From positions 682,001-746,000 of the forward strand of contig NZ_CP054212.1 in the NCBI RefSeq assembly GCF_013285385.1: a stretch of 64,000 bases of DNA, in the 5' to 3' direction. The notes under the pieces were generated by a model. It was not told where the DNA came from. It did no database searches and was given only the letters and a program-made list of their open reading frames with translations. Of the stretch, positions 25,038-33,228 are shown piece after piece. Each line of letters begins with the position of its first letter. The stretch's first letter is position 1. The position numbers were made by a program, and so were the translations under genes. The DNA is from Paramixta manurensis (GTDB lineage Bacteria; Pseudomonadota; Gammaproteobacteria; Enterobacterales; Enterobacteriaceae).

Positions 25038-26072
25038 TTGGCAAAACAGCATTCCGGGCGTGTAACGCGTTCCGATGTGGCAAAAGCCGCCGGAACTTCC
25101 GTGGCGGTGGTGAGTTATGTGATCAATAACGGGCCGCGTCCAGTGGCGGAAGCCACGCGGCAACGCGTTCTGGCGGCCATTCAACAAACCGGCTATCGGC
25201 CAAATGGCGTCGCTCGCGCGCTGGCTTCCGGCACCACGAAAACGTATGGCTTAGTGGTGCCCAATATTGGTAATCCCTTTGTCGCCTCAATGGCGCATGT
25301 GCTATTGCAAGAGTCATTAAAAAACGGCCATGTCATGCTGCTGGGTGACTCGGGGGATGATCGCCAGCGTGAGCTGGAATTGATTCATAGCTTACTCAAC
25401 CGGCAGGTTGACGGTCTGTTTTACAACAGCGTTGACCGGCATCCCTATATTGATGTCCTGAAAGCCAGCGGAACGCCGTTTATCATGTTGGATAGGGTCG
25501 CCCCGGAGCAGCAAGTGAGTATGCTGCGCGTCGATGAACGCGCCGCCGCACGGCAAGTTACCGCACATCTACTCAGTCATGGTTATCAGACGGTGGGCAT
25601 GATCAGCGGGCCGGTGCAGATGTTAAATGCGCAAGACCGTATCAACGGCTGGCGCGATGCAATGGCGGAGTATGGTTTGCCGGTGCGTGAAGAGTGGATC
25701 TTCCCGGCCAGCTACACGCGTGACGGCGGTTATGAAGCAACGCAGCGTATGTTGCAACAAGACAGCGTACCGCGTGCGTTGTTTACCAGTAATGAGGCGC
25801 AGGCCATCGGCTGCATTCGCGCACTCTCGGAACATCATCTTGCAGTGCCAGAGGATATAGCGCTGGTCTGCTTTAACGGAACGGATCAGTCAGCGTACCA
25901 TGTACCGGCGTTGACGACCGTGCGCCAACCGATACGGGAAATGGCGCAGGCGGCCATTGAAATGCTAAAGGCATGGAATGGCGAAGTCATGCTGCGTGAG
26001 TTTGCTCACCAGTTGGAAATTGGCGAATCCTGCGGCTGCAAGCTGAACCGACCGGACGCCGCTGAATTATAA
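25038..26072 (+). CDS. LacI-family transcriptional regulator
   Basis: The 344-residue protein has an N-terminal helix-turn-helix (VTRSDVAKAAGTSVAVVSYV) and hinge helix (RPNGVARALASG), then a periplasmic-binding-like sugar domain (YGLVVPNIGNPFVASMAHVL onward). The start is TTG at 25038 with an upstream CAGGAA site. It probably binds the 18-bp palindrome at 23262 and releases it when the imported substrate or an intermediate is present. It is followed by the nucleoside hydrolase gene after only 11 nt, so the two are co-transcribed. Confidence 0.92.
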   Translation: MAKQHSGRVTRSDVAKAAGTSVAVVSYVINNGPRPVAEATRQRVLAAIQQTGYRPNGVARALASGTTKTYGLVVPNIGNPFVASMAHVLLQESLKNGHVMLLGDSGDDRQRELELIHSLLNRQVDGLFYNSVDRHPYIDVLKASGTPFIMLDRVAPEQQVSMLRVDERAAARQVTAHLLSHGYQTVGMISGPVQMLNAQDRINGWRDAMAEYGLPVREEWIFPASYTRDGGYEATQRMLQQDSVPRALFTSNEAQAIGCIRALSEHHLAVPEDIALVCFNGTDQSAYHVPALTTVRQPIREMAQAAIEMLKAWNGEVMLREFAHQLEIGESCGCKLNRPDAAEL

Positions 26073-26083
26073 AGCTAATAACA

Positions 26084-27061
26084 ATGAAACGACTGATTAT
26101 TGATTGCGACCCGGGGAATGGTATTGCAGGCGCTAATGTGGATGACGGCCTCGCGCTAGCGATAGCCTTAGCGTCACCTGACATTTCGCTGGAACTGATC
26201 ACGATTGTTGCCGGTAATACGCCGAGCGAGGTTGGGTTTCGCGTCGCGCAGGATTTGATCGATCGCCTGGGGCTGGCGATCCCGGTACTGCAAGGTGCTA
26301 AACAGGCGTTACGGGAAGCGCCGGAACCGTGGCGGCAGGCGCTGGACCAGCGGGTTTACGATGTCGAATTAGCGGAACTATGGCGCGGTGTGCGGCAACC
26401 GGTCGCGTCATCTGCGCCAGCGCAAGATGCGGTGGACGCCATGGGCCAACTGATTTGCGATAATCCTGGTGAAATAACCTTAGTCGCCATTGGCCCGTTA
26501 ACCAATGTGGCGCTGGCAATGCAACGCTATCCTAAGCTGGCAGAGTCGGTGGCGGAAATCGCCATTATGGGCGGCGTGTTCGCGCTGGATGATTATATTA
26601 AAGACACCAATTTCGGGCTCGATCCTGAAGCGGCACATCAGGTGTTAAATAGCGGAGCAGCTATCACGCTGGTGCCGATGGACGTGACCACGCAGACGTT
26701 GATGACTCACCGGGATCTCGAAAGGATTGCGCGTATTGATAAACCGTTGGCGCGTTTCGTGACCGAAACCTTCCGACCGTGGATCGATTATTCGATCAAA
26801 ACACGCCATCTACCGGGATGCTGGATCCACGATGCGTTGGTGGTGGCATGGCTCTTGAACCAGCGCGTCGCAACCGCGATGGACTATTTTGTTGATGTGG
26901 AACTGCGCGATGGCGCCACGCGCGGTAAATCCTGGCGTTATCGTCAGCCTTTACGCGTCGATGTCGGGATCCCCGCGCAGGTTGGTGGCTTGGTACATGT
27001 TTTACAACAGGTTGATAATCAACAATTGTTAGCGATGATTGAGCAGACGCTGGCGAATTAA
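26084..27061 (+). CDS. Inosine/uridine-preferring nucleoside hydrolase family protein
   Basis: The 325-residue protein has the N-terminal calcium-binding aspartate cluster, here with an 8-residue insertion (DCDPGNGIAGANVDDGLAL instead of the compact DTDPGxDDA). It also has the central VAIGPLTNVALAMQRYP and MGGVF motifs and the C-terminal IHDALVVAWLL, where the second calcium-ligand aspartate sits. The enzyme splits ribonucleosides into ribose and base. It shares a transcript with the LacI gene. Why a nucleoside hydrolase sits beside a polyol-type pathway is unclear; it may release the sugar moiety that the kinase uses, or act on a non-nucleoside riboside. Confidence 0.88.
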   Translation: MKRLIIDCDPGNGIAGANVDDGLALAIALASPDISLELITIVAGNTPSEVGFRVAQDLIDRLGLAIPVLQGAKQALREAPEPWRQALDQRVYDVELAELWRGVRQPVASSAPAQDAVDAMGQLICDNPGEITLVAIGPLTNVALAMQRYPKLAESVAEIAIMGGVFALDDYIKDTNFGLDPEAAHQVLNSGAAITLVPMDVTTQTLMTHRDLERIARIDKPLARFVTETFRPWIDYSIKTRHLPGCWIHDALVVAWLLNQRVATAMDYFVDVELRDGATRGKSWRYRQPLRVDVGIPAQVGGLVHVLQQVDNQQLLAMIEQTLAN

Positions 27062-27080
27062 AAAATTTTTTCTTTCGGCG

Positions 27081-27108
27081 GGAATAAACTTCCCGCTGCT
27101 TCGTCTTA
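27081..27108 (+). promoter_or_regulatory. Candidate ECF sigma promoter of the peroxidase operon
   Basis: GGAAT (27081-27085) and CGTC (27102-27105) are spaced by 16 nt, 31 nt before the peroxidase ATG. This is the GGAAY/CGTC architecture used by many ECF sigma factors, one of which is encoded in the same operon. The GGAA box lies inside a hairpin (GCGGGAA / TTCCCGC) that may also terminate the nucleoside hydrolase transcript. Confidence 0.5.
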
Positions 27109-27138
27109 TATGTTCATTGTAAGCAGGATGAGCAAAAT

Positions 27139-28194
27139 ATGACGACCTCTTCTCTTTCTACCGGCCAAAAAATTGCGCGTCTTGCGCTGGTCGGCGCGAT
27201 TCCCCTTGCGCTGGTGCTGTTATTGCTGTGGGCGGGCGGTTGGCTAACGCCACAACGCCTTTCGGCAAATAACCTGGTGGCGGTGTTGCAACAGTCCGGT
27301 GGGGAGCATCCGGGCTATCGGCGTAACCATGCCAAAGGGGTATGCGTTATTGGCAATTTCATCTCTAATGGCAACGCCAGCGCCATTTCCCGTGCGGCAC
27401 TGTTCGCCCCTGGCACTACGCCGGTCATCGGGCGTTTTGCCATCGCAGGCGGCAACCCGAATGCGCCGGATTATGCGGTACCGGTTCGGAGTATGGCGTT
27501 AGCGTTTCGCCTGGCGGATGGCGAACAGTGGCGCACCGGTATGAATGCGTTGCCTTTCTTCCCGGTTGCCACCGTGGACGGGTTTTACGATCAACAGGTT
27601 GCGTCGATGCCAGACCCGGCGACCGGTAAACCGAACCCGGAAAAAATGAAGGCATTCGTCACTAAACACCCGGAAGCGAAAGCGTTTATGGCATGGGTGA
27701 AGCAGTATGTTCCTTCTTCCAGTTGGGCCAACGACCGTTTCAATAGCCTCAATGCCTTCCGTTTTATTGATAAAGCCGGCAATGCGCATTTGGTGCGTTG
27801 GAGCATGGTGCCGCAAACCGGCTATCAACCGATTAGCGCGCAAGATAAAAATGACAAAAATTTCCTGCAAGACGATCTTAAACAACGTCTGGCGCAAGGG
27901 CCGTTGAAATGGGATCTGGTGATTACCGTCGCGCAACCGGGCGATGTGAGTAACGATGCGTCAAAAGCCTGGCCGGTCGATCGCCAAACCATTAATGCCG
28001 GTACTTTGGTACTGGACCGTACCGTTCCGCAGCAGCAAGGGCCTTGTAATGATATCAATTACGACCCGCTGATTTTACCCAACGGTATCGCCGCGTCAGA
28101 CGATCCGTTACTGAATGCGCGCTCGGCGGCTTACGCTAAATCGTATAATTTGCGGACGCATGAACAGGCAAAACAGTCGGGAGGTAGCTTATGA
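27139..28194 (+). CDS. Membrane-anchored catalase-family peroxidase (SrpA-like)
   Basis: This 351-residue protein is a short catalase-fold haem protein. It has an N-terminal membrane helix (about residues 12-34), a distal-histidine region (YRRNHAKGVCVIGNF) and a proximal tyrosine in the RSAAYAKSY motif near the C-terminus. Small catalase-related proteins of this class act as organic peroxidases with little catalase activity. The anchor suggests a periplasmic active site. The stop overlaps the cytochrome b561 gene by 4 nt (ATGA), and the sigma and anti-sigma genes follow in the same operon. Confidence 0.88.
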   Translation: MTTSSLSTGQKIARLALVGAIPLALVLLLLWAGGWLTPQRLSANNLVAVLQQSGGEHPGYRRNHAKGVCVIGNFISNGNASAISRAALFAPGTTPVIGRFAIAGGNPNAPDYAVPVRSMALAFRLADGEQWRTGMNALPFFPVATVDGFYDQQVASMPDPATGKPNPEKMKAFVTKHPEAKAFMAWVKQYVPSSSWANDRFNSLNAFRFIDKAGNAHLVRWSMVPQTGYQPISAQDKNDKNFLQDDLKQRLAQGPLKWDLVITVAQPGDVSNDASKAWPVDRQTINAGTLVLDRTVPQQQGPCNDINYDPLILPNGIAASDDPLLNARSAAYAKSYNLRTHEQAKQSGGSL

Positions 28195-28730
28195 AACAAG
28201 TGGCGCATTTTCACCCGGCATTACGTTTTCTACACTGGTTAATGGCGGCGGCCATTTTAGCGATGCTGTTTATTGGCGTGGCAATGGTGTCCACGGTGTC
28301 GTCTCTGCATAGCCTGTTGGTCTCAATCCATAAGCCTCTCGGGCTGATGATTTTGGTGTTAGTGCTGGTGCGCTTGTGGCTGCGCTTCTATACCGTAACG
28401 CCGTCATTGCCACGGTCCATTCCCGGCTGGCAACGTGGTGTGGCGCACCTTTCACACTGGGCGTTGTATGCCATGATGTTGCTACAGCCGCTTATTGGCT
28501 GGGGAATGCTGTCAGCGGCGGGGTATCCTGTCACGCTTGGCGACGGCATTATTCTGCCGCCGATTTTACCGGTGAATAATGACTGGTATGCGACCCTGCG
28601 TCCGCTACATTCCCTGGTAGCGCTGCTGCTGTTCGCGACCGTGATGTTACATTTAGCGGCGGCGTTGCTGCATGCATTAGTGCTGCGCGATGGTGTATTT
28701 CACAGTATGGCGGGAACCCGTAGGCGGTGA
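28191..28730 (+). CDS. Cytochrome b561-family membrane protein
   Basis: The 179-residue protein has four membrane helices and the histidines expected for two b-type haems (FHPALRFLHWLMAA in helix 1, HKPLGLMILVLVLVRLWLR in helix 2, HLSHWALYAMML in helix 3, HSLVALLLFATVMLHLAAAL in helix 4). It probably delivers electrons from the quinone pool to the neighbouring peroxidase. It is translationally coupled to that gene and lies 3 nt before the ECF sigma gene. Confidence 0.9.
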   Translation: MKQVAHFHPALRFLHWLMAAAILAMLFIGVAMVSTVSSLHSLLVSIHKPLGLMILVLVLVRLWLRFYTVTPSLPRSIPGWQRGVAHLSHWALYAMMLLQPLIGWGMLSAAGYPVTLGDGIILPPILPVNNDWYATLRPLHSLVALLLFATVMLHLAAALLHALVLRDGVFHSMAGTRRR

Positions 28731-28733
28731 TGC

Positions 28734-29249
28734 ATGGCCTTGTCAGAGTTGACGGATAGTGAAATTCGGGAAGTGATGCCGCATTTGCAGCGCTTTGCGC
28801 TGTGGCTAACGCGTAACGCACACAGTGCTGAAGATTTGGTACAAAGTTGCTTAACGAAAGCACTGACGCGTGAGCGGCAGAAAGAGGGTGAGCAGAGCCT
28901 GCGTGCCTGGCTGTTCACCATTCTCTATCGCCAGTTTATTGATGGTGAACGGCGGCGTAAGCGCTATTTGAATATTCTCTCTTTTTTTACCGGAGAGGAG
29001 GCGCTGGGGCAGTCGGCGGAGTCGCTGGCGATTGCAGACGATACCTTGGCGTTGTTTGCCACGTTGCCGACCGATTATCGCGCCCTATTATTGCTGGTTA
29101 GCGTTGAGGGGTTGAGTTATAAAGAGGCGGCCGAGACGCTGGATATTCCGCTTGGGACGGTGATGTCGCGCCTTTCGCGCGCGCGTAAGCTATTGCATGA
29201 GAAATTAGAAGGTAAGGTAACGCCGTTACCGCTGAGGAGACTGAAATGA
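28734..29249 (+). CDS. ECF-type RNA polymerase sigma factor
   Basis: The 171-residue protein has sigma region 2 (FALWLTRNAHSAEDLVQSCL, then LRAWLFTILYRQFIDGERRR) and region 4 (LPTDYRALLLLVSVEGLSYK, then LDIPLGTVMSRLSRARKLL). This two-domain architecture defines extracytoplasmic-function sigma factors. It overlaps the following anti-sigma gene by 4 nt. It probably drives its own operon from the GGAAT-N16-CGTC site at 27081, giving an oxidative or envelope stress response. The inducing signal is unknown. Confidence 0.93.
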   Translation: MALSELTDSEIREVMPHLQRFALWLTRNAHSAEDLVQSCLTKALTRERQKEGEQSLRAWLFTILYRQFIDGERRRKRYLNILSFFTGEEALGQSAESLAIADDTLALFATLPTDYRALLLLVSVEGLSYKEAAETLDIPLGTVMSRLSRARKLLHEKLEGKVTPLPLRRLK

Positions 29250-29992
29250 CTTTGCCACCTGATGAACACGATCTGCATGCCTGGATGGATGGTGAGGCGG
29301 ATGAGGCGACGGCGAAGCGCGTGGAACGTTATCTGGCGGAAAACCCTGAGGCCGCCGGGCGCGTTGCCGGCTGGCGCCATGATGCGCAGTTGCTCCGTCA
29401 GGCGATGCACGCGCAAAAAGTCGCGTTAGATACGCCTGAACCGCAACACCTTCGCCGCCGGGTACGCCAACAACGACAGTGGAAACTGGCGACCGCCTGT
29501 GCGCTGGTCTTGTCGCTGAGTCTGGGCGGCTATACCGGTTGGCAATTGAAAGATTCACAAATGACCCAGCGCCATTTACCGATGGAAGACGCGGTGCAAG
29601 CCTATAAGCTGTTTGGCGATGAAACGTTAACGCCGTTGGATGTGGTGGCCAGCCAGCAGGCGGACCTGGCGCACTGGGTGGCCCGTTACTTTATCAACGG
29701 TAATCCGCCGCCCAACCTTGAACAATATGGTTTTCGCCTGCTTGGTGCCCGTTTAATGGCAACCGAGCAAGGCCCTGCCGCTCTGGTGATGTATCAAGAT
29801 CCGCAAGGCACCCGCGTGGCCTGGTATATTCGTCCGCAGAGCCCGACCAAACTGCCGCATGGCCAGCGGCAGGCGGAGGACGTGATGGCGCAATACTGGA
29901 GCGATCAGCACTATAACTATGCGCTGGTGACGCCGATGAATACGCCGGATGTTGGCGGCGTGCGTAAAGCTGTTTCTCTGGCGACCAGTTAA
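29246..29992 (+). CDS. Membrane-bound anti-sigma factor
   Basis: The 248-residue protein begins with a helical cytoplasmic segment typical of anti-sigma factors (DLHAWMDGEADEATAKRVER). It has one membrane helix (about residues 76-95) and a periplasmic domain of about 150 residues. No HxxxCxxC zinc motif is present, so it is not a ZAS-type redox sensor. Its gene overlaps the ECF sigma gene by 4 nt, the standard arrangement for a cognate pair. It should hold the sigma factor inactive until an envelope signal acts. Confidence 0.87.
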   Translation: MTLPPDEHDLHAWMDGEADEATAKRVERYLAENPEAAGRVAGWRHDAQLLRQAMHAQKVALDTPEPQHLRRRVRQQRQWKLATACALVLSLSLGGYTGWQLKDSQMTQRHLPMEDAVQAYKLFGDETLTPLDVVASQQADLAHWVARYFINGNPPPNLEQYGFRLLGARLMATEQGPAALVMYQDPQGTRVAWYIRPQSPTKLPHGQRQAEDVMAQYWSDQHYNYALVTPMNTPDVGGVRKAVSLATS

Positions 29993-30239
29993 TATCACAC
30001 ATTCTGAAACGCCTGCTTACATCCCGATGCGAACCCTGACAATTGCGTATGCAGGTTGCTTTTCTAACATGCTATAAACAAATGGTTAACATTCTAAAAG
30101 CCACTGACGGGTCAGACTGCGCCATGCCAGCGTAATCTCCTGGTCCTCCGGGCATGCGCCATACCCGCGTCATGGTTATTCCTACAACAATCAATAACCC
30201 AAACCCATGAGTTTGGGGTGCTAAGACAGGATAAACCCT

Positions 30240-31442
30240 ATGTTCAACTGGACTCCGACCCAGCGCAATGTGGCTTTTGCCAGTTTTGCTAGCTGGACGC
30301 TGGACGCGTTCGACTTTTTCATTCTGGTCTTCGTGTTAAGCGATCTCGCCGATAACTTCCACACCTCAATTTCTGACGTTTCTATTGCCATTATGCTGAC
30401 GCTCGCGGTGCGCCCGGTCGGCGCGTTACTGTTTGGTCGGCTGGCGGAAAAGTATGGACGCCGCCCCATTCTGATGGTGAACATTGTACTGTTCTCGCTG
30501 TTTGAACTCCTGTCGGCATGGTCACCCACCTTTGCCGCTTTCCTCGCTTTCCGCGCCATCTACGGTATTGCAATGGGCGGTGTTTGGGGCGTTGCATCCT
30601 CACTCGCCATGGAAACCATTCCGGATCGTTCACGCGGACTGATGTCAGGCATCTTTCAGGCGGGCTATCCCTGCGGTTACCTGCTGGCCTCGATTATTTT
30701 CGGCCTGTTCTATAGCATGGTGGGCTGGCGCGGAATGTTCCTGATTGGCGCGTTACCCATTTTGCTGCTGCCGTTTGTCTGGTTCAAAGTCCCGGAATCG
30801 CCAGTTTGGCTGGCGGCGCGCGAGCGTAAAGAGAGCGTGGCATTGTTGCCGATTATCCGCACCCACTGGAAACTGTGCGTCTTTATGGTGTTGCTGATGG
30901 CCTGCTTCAATTTCTTCAGCCACGGCACGCAAGATCTCTATCCTACTTTCCTGAAAGTGCAGCACGGCTTTGACCCGCACACCGTCAGTATTATTGCGAT
31001 TAGCTATAATATTGCGGCAATGCTGGGCGGGGTTTGCTTTGGTTTATTCTCAGAAAAAATTGGTCGTAAGCGGGCAATTATTATCGCCTCATTGCTGTCA
31101 TTACCGGTACTGCCGCTGTGGGCCTTTTCAAGTGGTTCATGGGCGGTGGGGATTGGCGCCTTTCTGATGCAGTTTATGGTGCAGGGCGCGTGGGGCGTGG
31201 TACCGACCTATCTCACAGAGTTGGTGCCCGCTAACACGCGTGCGGTATTACCTGGTTTTGTTTACCAACTGGGTAACCTGCTTGCTTCGGTGAATGCGAC
31301 CTTGCAGTCGAAAATTGCGGAAACACATGGCGGTAACTACGGGCTGGCGATGGCGATTGTCGCCGGGACAGTGGCGATACTGATTTGTGTGTTGGTGGCA
31401 TTTGGTCGCGAAACGCGCGGGATTGAGATTTCCGGCTCCTAA
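30240..31442 (+). CDS. Sialate/lactate-type (SHS) major facilitator transporter
   Basis: The 400-residue protein has 12 predicted helices and the SHS-family features WTLDAFDFFILVFVLSDLA in helix 1 and LFGRLAEKYGRRPILMVN in loop 2-3. Relatives import sialic acid or lactate-like carboxylates with protons. It stands alone, with 247 bases upstream containing a hairpin (CCCAAAC 30198-30204 / GTTTGGG 30211-30217) just before an AGGATAA ribosome-binding site. A terminator shared with the convergent deacylase gene follows. The substrate cannot be read from sequence. Confidence 0.85.
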   Translation: MFNWTPTQRNVAFASFASWTLDAFDFFILVFVLSDLADNFHTSISDVSIAIMLTLAVRPVGALLFGRLAEKYGRRPILMVNIVLFSLFELLSAWSPTFAAFLAFRAIYGIAMGGVWGVASSLAMETIPDRSRGLMSGIFQAGYPCGYLLASIIFGLFYSMVGWRGMFLIGALPILLLPFVWFKVPESPVWLAARERKESVALLPIIRTHWKLCVFMVLLMACFNFFSHGTQDLYPTFLKVQHGFDPHTVSIIAISYNIAAMLGGVCFGLFSEKIGRKRAIIIASLLSLPVLPLWAFSSGSWAVGIGAFLMQFMVQGAWGVVPTYLTELVPANTRAVLPGFVYQLGNLLASVNATLQSKIAETHGGNYGLAMAIVAGTVAILICVLVAFGRETRGIEISGS

Positions 31443-31452
31443 ACCGATAAAC

Positions 31453-31481
31453 AGAGTCGGACGTTAACCACGTCCGACTCT
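31453..31481 (+). terminator. Bidirectional terminator between MFS gene and YbaK-like gene
   Basis: A perfect 11-bp stem (AGAGTCGGACG / CGTCCGACTCT) with a 7-nt loop lies between the two convergent stops. Confidence 0.75.
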
Positions 31482-31488
31482 CTCTGGC

Positions 31489-31947
31489 TTACGAACAGAC
31501 GTCGACCCATTTAGCCGCGGTCAGTTCCGCCATGCGCTGCGGCGAAATACGCACCGCGCTGTGAATGGCGCCAGCCGCGGGAAGCACCTCGTCAAAATGC
31601 CGTAATGAAATATCGCAAAATACCGGCAAGGGATTTTCGAGCCCGAACGGACAAACGCCGCCAACCGGATGACCGGTCCAGTTCACCACTTCATCGGTGC
31701 TTAGCATCCGGGCTCTCGCGCCGAGGGCCTCTTTCAATTTTCGATTATCGAGGCGCGCGTCACCGCAGGTAACAATTAGGATGACCTGATCTTTCACTTT
31801 TAGCGACAGCGTCTTGGCGATTTGCCCCGGCTCAACGCAGTGAGCGCGCGCCGCTAAGGCCACGGTCGCCGTGCTTTCCGCCAGCTCAATCACTTCAATT
31901 TCAGGGGCGTGTTCGGCAAAAAATTGCTTTACTGACTCCAGACTCAT
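31489..31947 (-). CDS. YbaK/EbsC-family aminoacyl-tRNA deacylase-like protein
   Basis: The 152-residue protein matches the YbaK/ProX editing-domain family: early ARAHCVEPGQIAKTL with the conserved lysine, central VLIVTCGDARLDNRKLKEAL-type strand, and the GGVCPFGL and AGAIHSAVRISP loops that form the substrate pocket. Such proteins hydrolyse mischarged tRNAs in trans. The ATG at 31947 has a GGGAGA site; the ORF extends 13 codons further but without support. It stands alone, convergent with the MFS gene. The exact tRNA substrate is not known. Confidence 0.87.
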   Translation of the reverse strand: MSLESVKQFFAEHAPEIEVIELAESTATVALAARAHCVEPGQIAKTLSLKVKDQVILIVTCGDARLDNRKLKEALGARARMLSTDEVVNWTGHPVGGVCPFGLENPLPVFCDISLRHFDEVLPAAGAIHSAVRISPQRMAELTAAKWVDVCS

Positions 31948-32047
31948 ACTTTTCTCCCTGGGCAACGAAGGCCATAAAGCTGCCACAATGAGGGGAGGCT
32001 GTAAACTGCTAGCGGGGGAAAATCATCTAACGATAAGCATTAATTTT

Positions 32048-32842
32048 TTACACCGGTTTCAGGGTGCAATTACCGCAGCGTTCAATGTCAGGCACGCGAT
32101 AGCGCTGACAACAGCTACGACGTTGTAATTCGCCTTCGCGGAGGAGCATGGTGCGATAGAGGGGATTGTCTGAGCCATCCAACAACTGTGGAGCGAAAAG
32201 CAGTGCCTGTTCCAGCACGGCGAAGGTTTCTTCCCCCAGCAACGTTCTTATTTCACCGAGGAACCAGTGCATTAAATAGCCGGTATTATTCCAAATCAGT
32301 TTGCCGTTAATTGCGCCGTGTTGCTCAATCCCTTTTACCACCGGGATCAGATGCTGTTGTATCAGACGCTCCAAACGTTGGCGCGAAGTCAGGGAACGCG
32401 CGTCGCCATCTTCGTGAATATCAATCCAAAACTGTGCCGGGCGACCCGTCGAGTGGAATTGCACATGAATATGTTGCACAGAACAATCCAACACGCGAGG
32501 TTCAAGCAACATTGCCATCATCAACGGCGGCACGATCAGGCCGCAATACCATTGCGCCCATAGCGATTGTAGCGGTTTGGCCTCACGGGGATGTTGCGGA
32601 TGATTACGATAGAGTTCATCGCCATAGCGCTCAACCAAAGACAGGAACATCTCTGGTCGTGACCATTCCGCCAACGTCATACTTTCTGCAGGTGCCGCTT
32701 CGCCGAGTTTAACCACATCAAGAAAATAAGCGCGGTGCTGTTGGTAAAGTGTGTGTAGCGCCGCACCCAGCGGCCGATTACCTTGTAAAAAGATCGGCGG
32801 CTGTGAGTGATACTTATCAATCTGACGTGTGCTGACTGCCAT
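32048..32842 (-). CDS. fhuF: Siderophore-iron reductase FhuF
   Basis: FhuF is a cytoplasmic [2Fe-2S] protein that reduces ferric iron in hydroxamate siderophores. The C-terminus carries the diagnostic cluster-binding motif CC-x10-C-x2-C (CCQRYRVPDIERCGNC). The ATG at 32842 is chosen; the five-codon extension to a TTG at 32857 lacks support. A Fur-box-like site lies 26 nt upstream. The 264-residue length is normal. In E. coli fhuF neighbours yjjZ; here a diguanylate cyclase gene has been added between them. Confidence 0.93.
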   Translation of the reverse strand: MAVSTRQIDKYHSQPPIFLQGNRPLGAALHTLYQQHRAYFLDVVKLGEAAPAESMTLAEWSRPEMFLSLVERYGDELYRNHPQHPREAKPLQSLWAQWYCGLIVPPLMMAMLLEPRVLDCSVQHIHVQFHSTGRPAQFWIDIHEDGDARSLTSRQRLERLIQQHLIPVVKGIEQHGAINGKLIWNNTGYLMHWFLGEIRTLLGEETFAVLEQALLFAPQLLDGSDNPLYRTMLLREGELQRRSCCQRYRVPDIERCGNCTLKPV

Positions 32843-33228
32843 AGGGCACCCTACCAAGATTAAGAAAACAAATGATAATCGTTCTTGATTGTATCTGTCA
32901 TGCGCGGTTCAGGCAAGGTGGCGGTGGTGCGATCGCCCGGTTACGGTTTTATCATCAGTTTTGCTTATGCTATTGCGTGCTCAGTTGATAAAAAAGTGCG
33001 GCTAGTCGGTGATTTTTCGCGTGGGGGAAATACGGTCGTTTCATTTTGGTTGCGCGCCAATGTGTTTATTTTTTTAAGCGTGGATCTAAATTAATTGAGA
33101 GAAGTTACTGGTTTTTTTACAAAGTATGGCGGAGGTGAAAGTATTCACCAGAAACAATAAGGATTTGCATTAAGTAAAATGATTAGCCCTGAAAAACTAT
33201 CCATCCAAAATGGTAGGGCCAGTGATAA
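32843..33228 (+). other. Intergenic region upstream of fhuF
   Basis: These 386 bases separate fhuF from the end of the diguanylate cyclase gene. Apart from the Fur box next to fhuF I see no supported gene. An open frame at 32885-33094 has no ribosome-binding site and no recognisable protein features. Confidence 0.5.
32868..32886 (-). promoter_or_regulatory. Fur box of fhuF
   Basis: ACAAATGATAATCGTTCTT matches the 19-bp Fur consensus GATAATGATAATCATTATC at 13 positions, including the whole ATGATAATC core, 26 nt upstream of the fhuF start. Iron-dependent repression of fhuF is established in E. coli. Confidence 0.75.

Noticed and set aside
32885..33094. 69-codon plus-strand frame upstream of fhuF
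   Set aside because: No ribosome-binding site or recognisable protein, and it overlaps the fhuF Fur box end.
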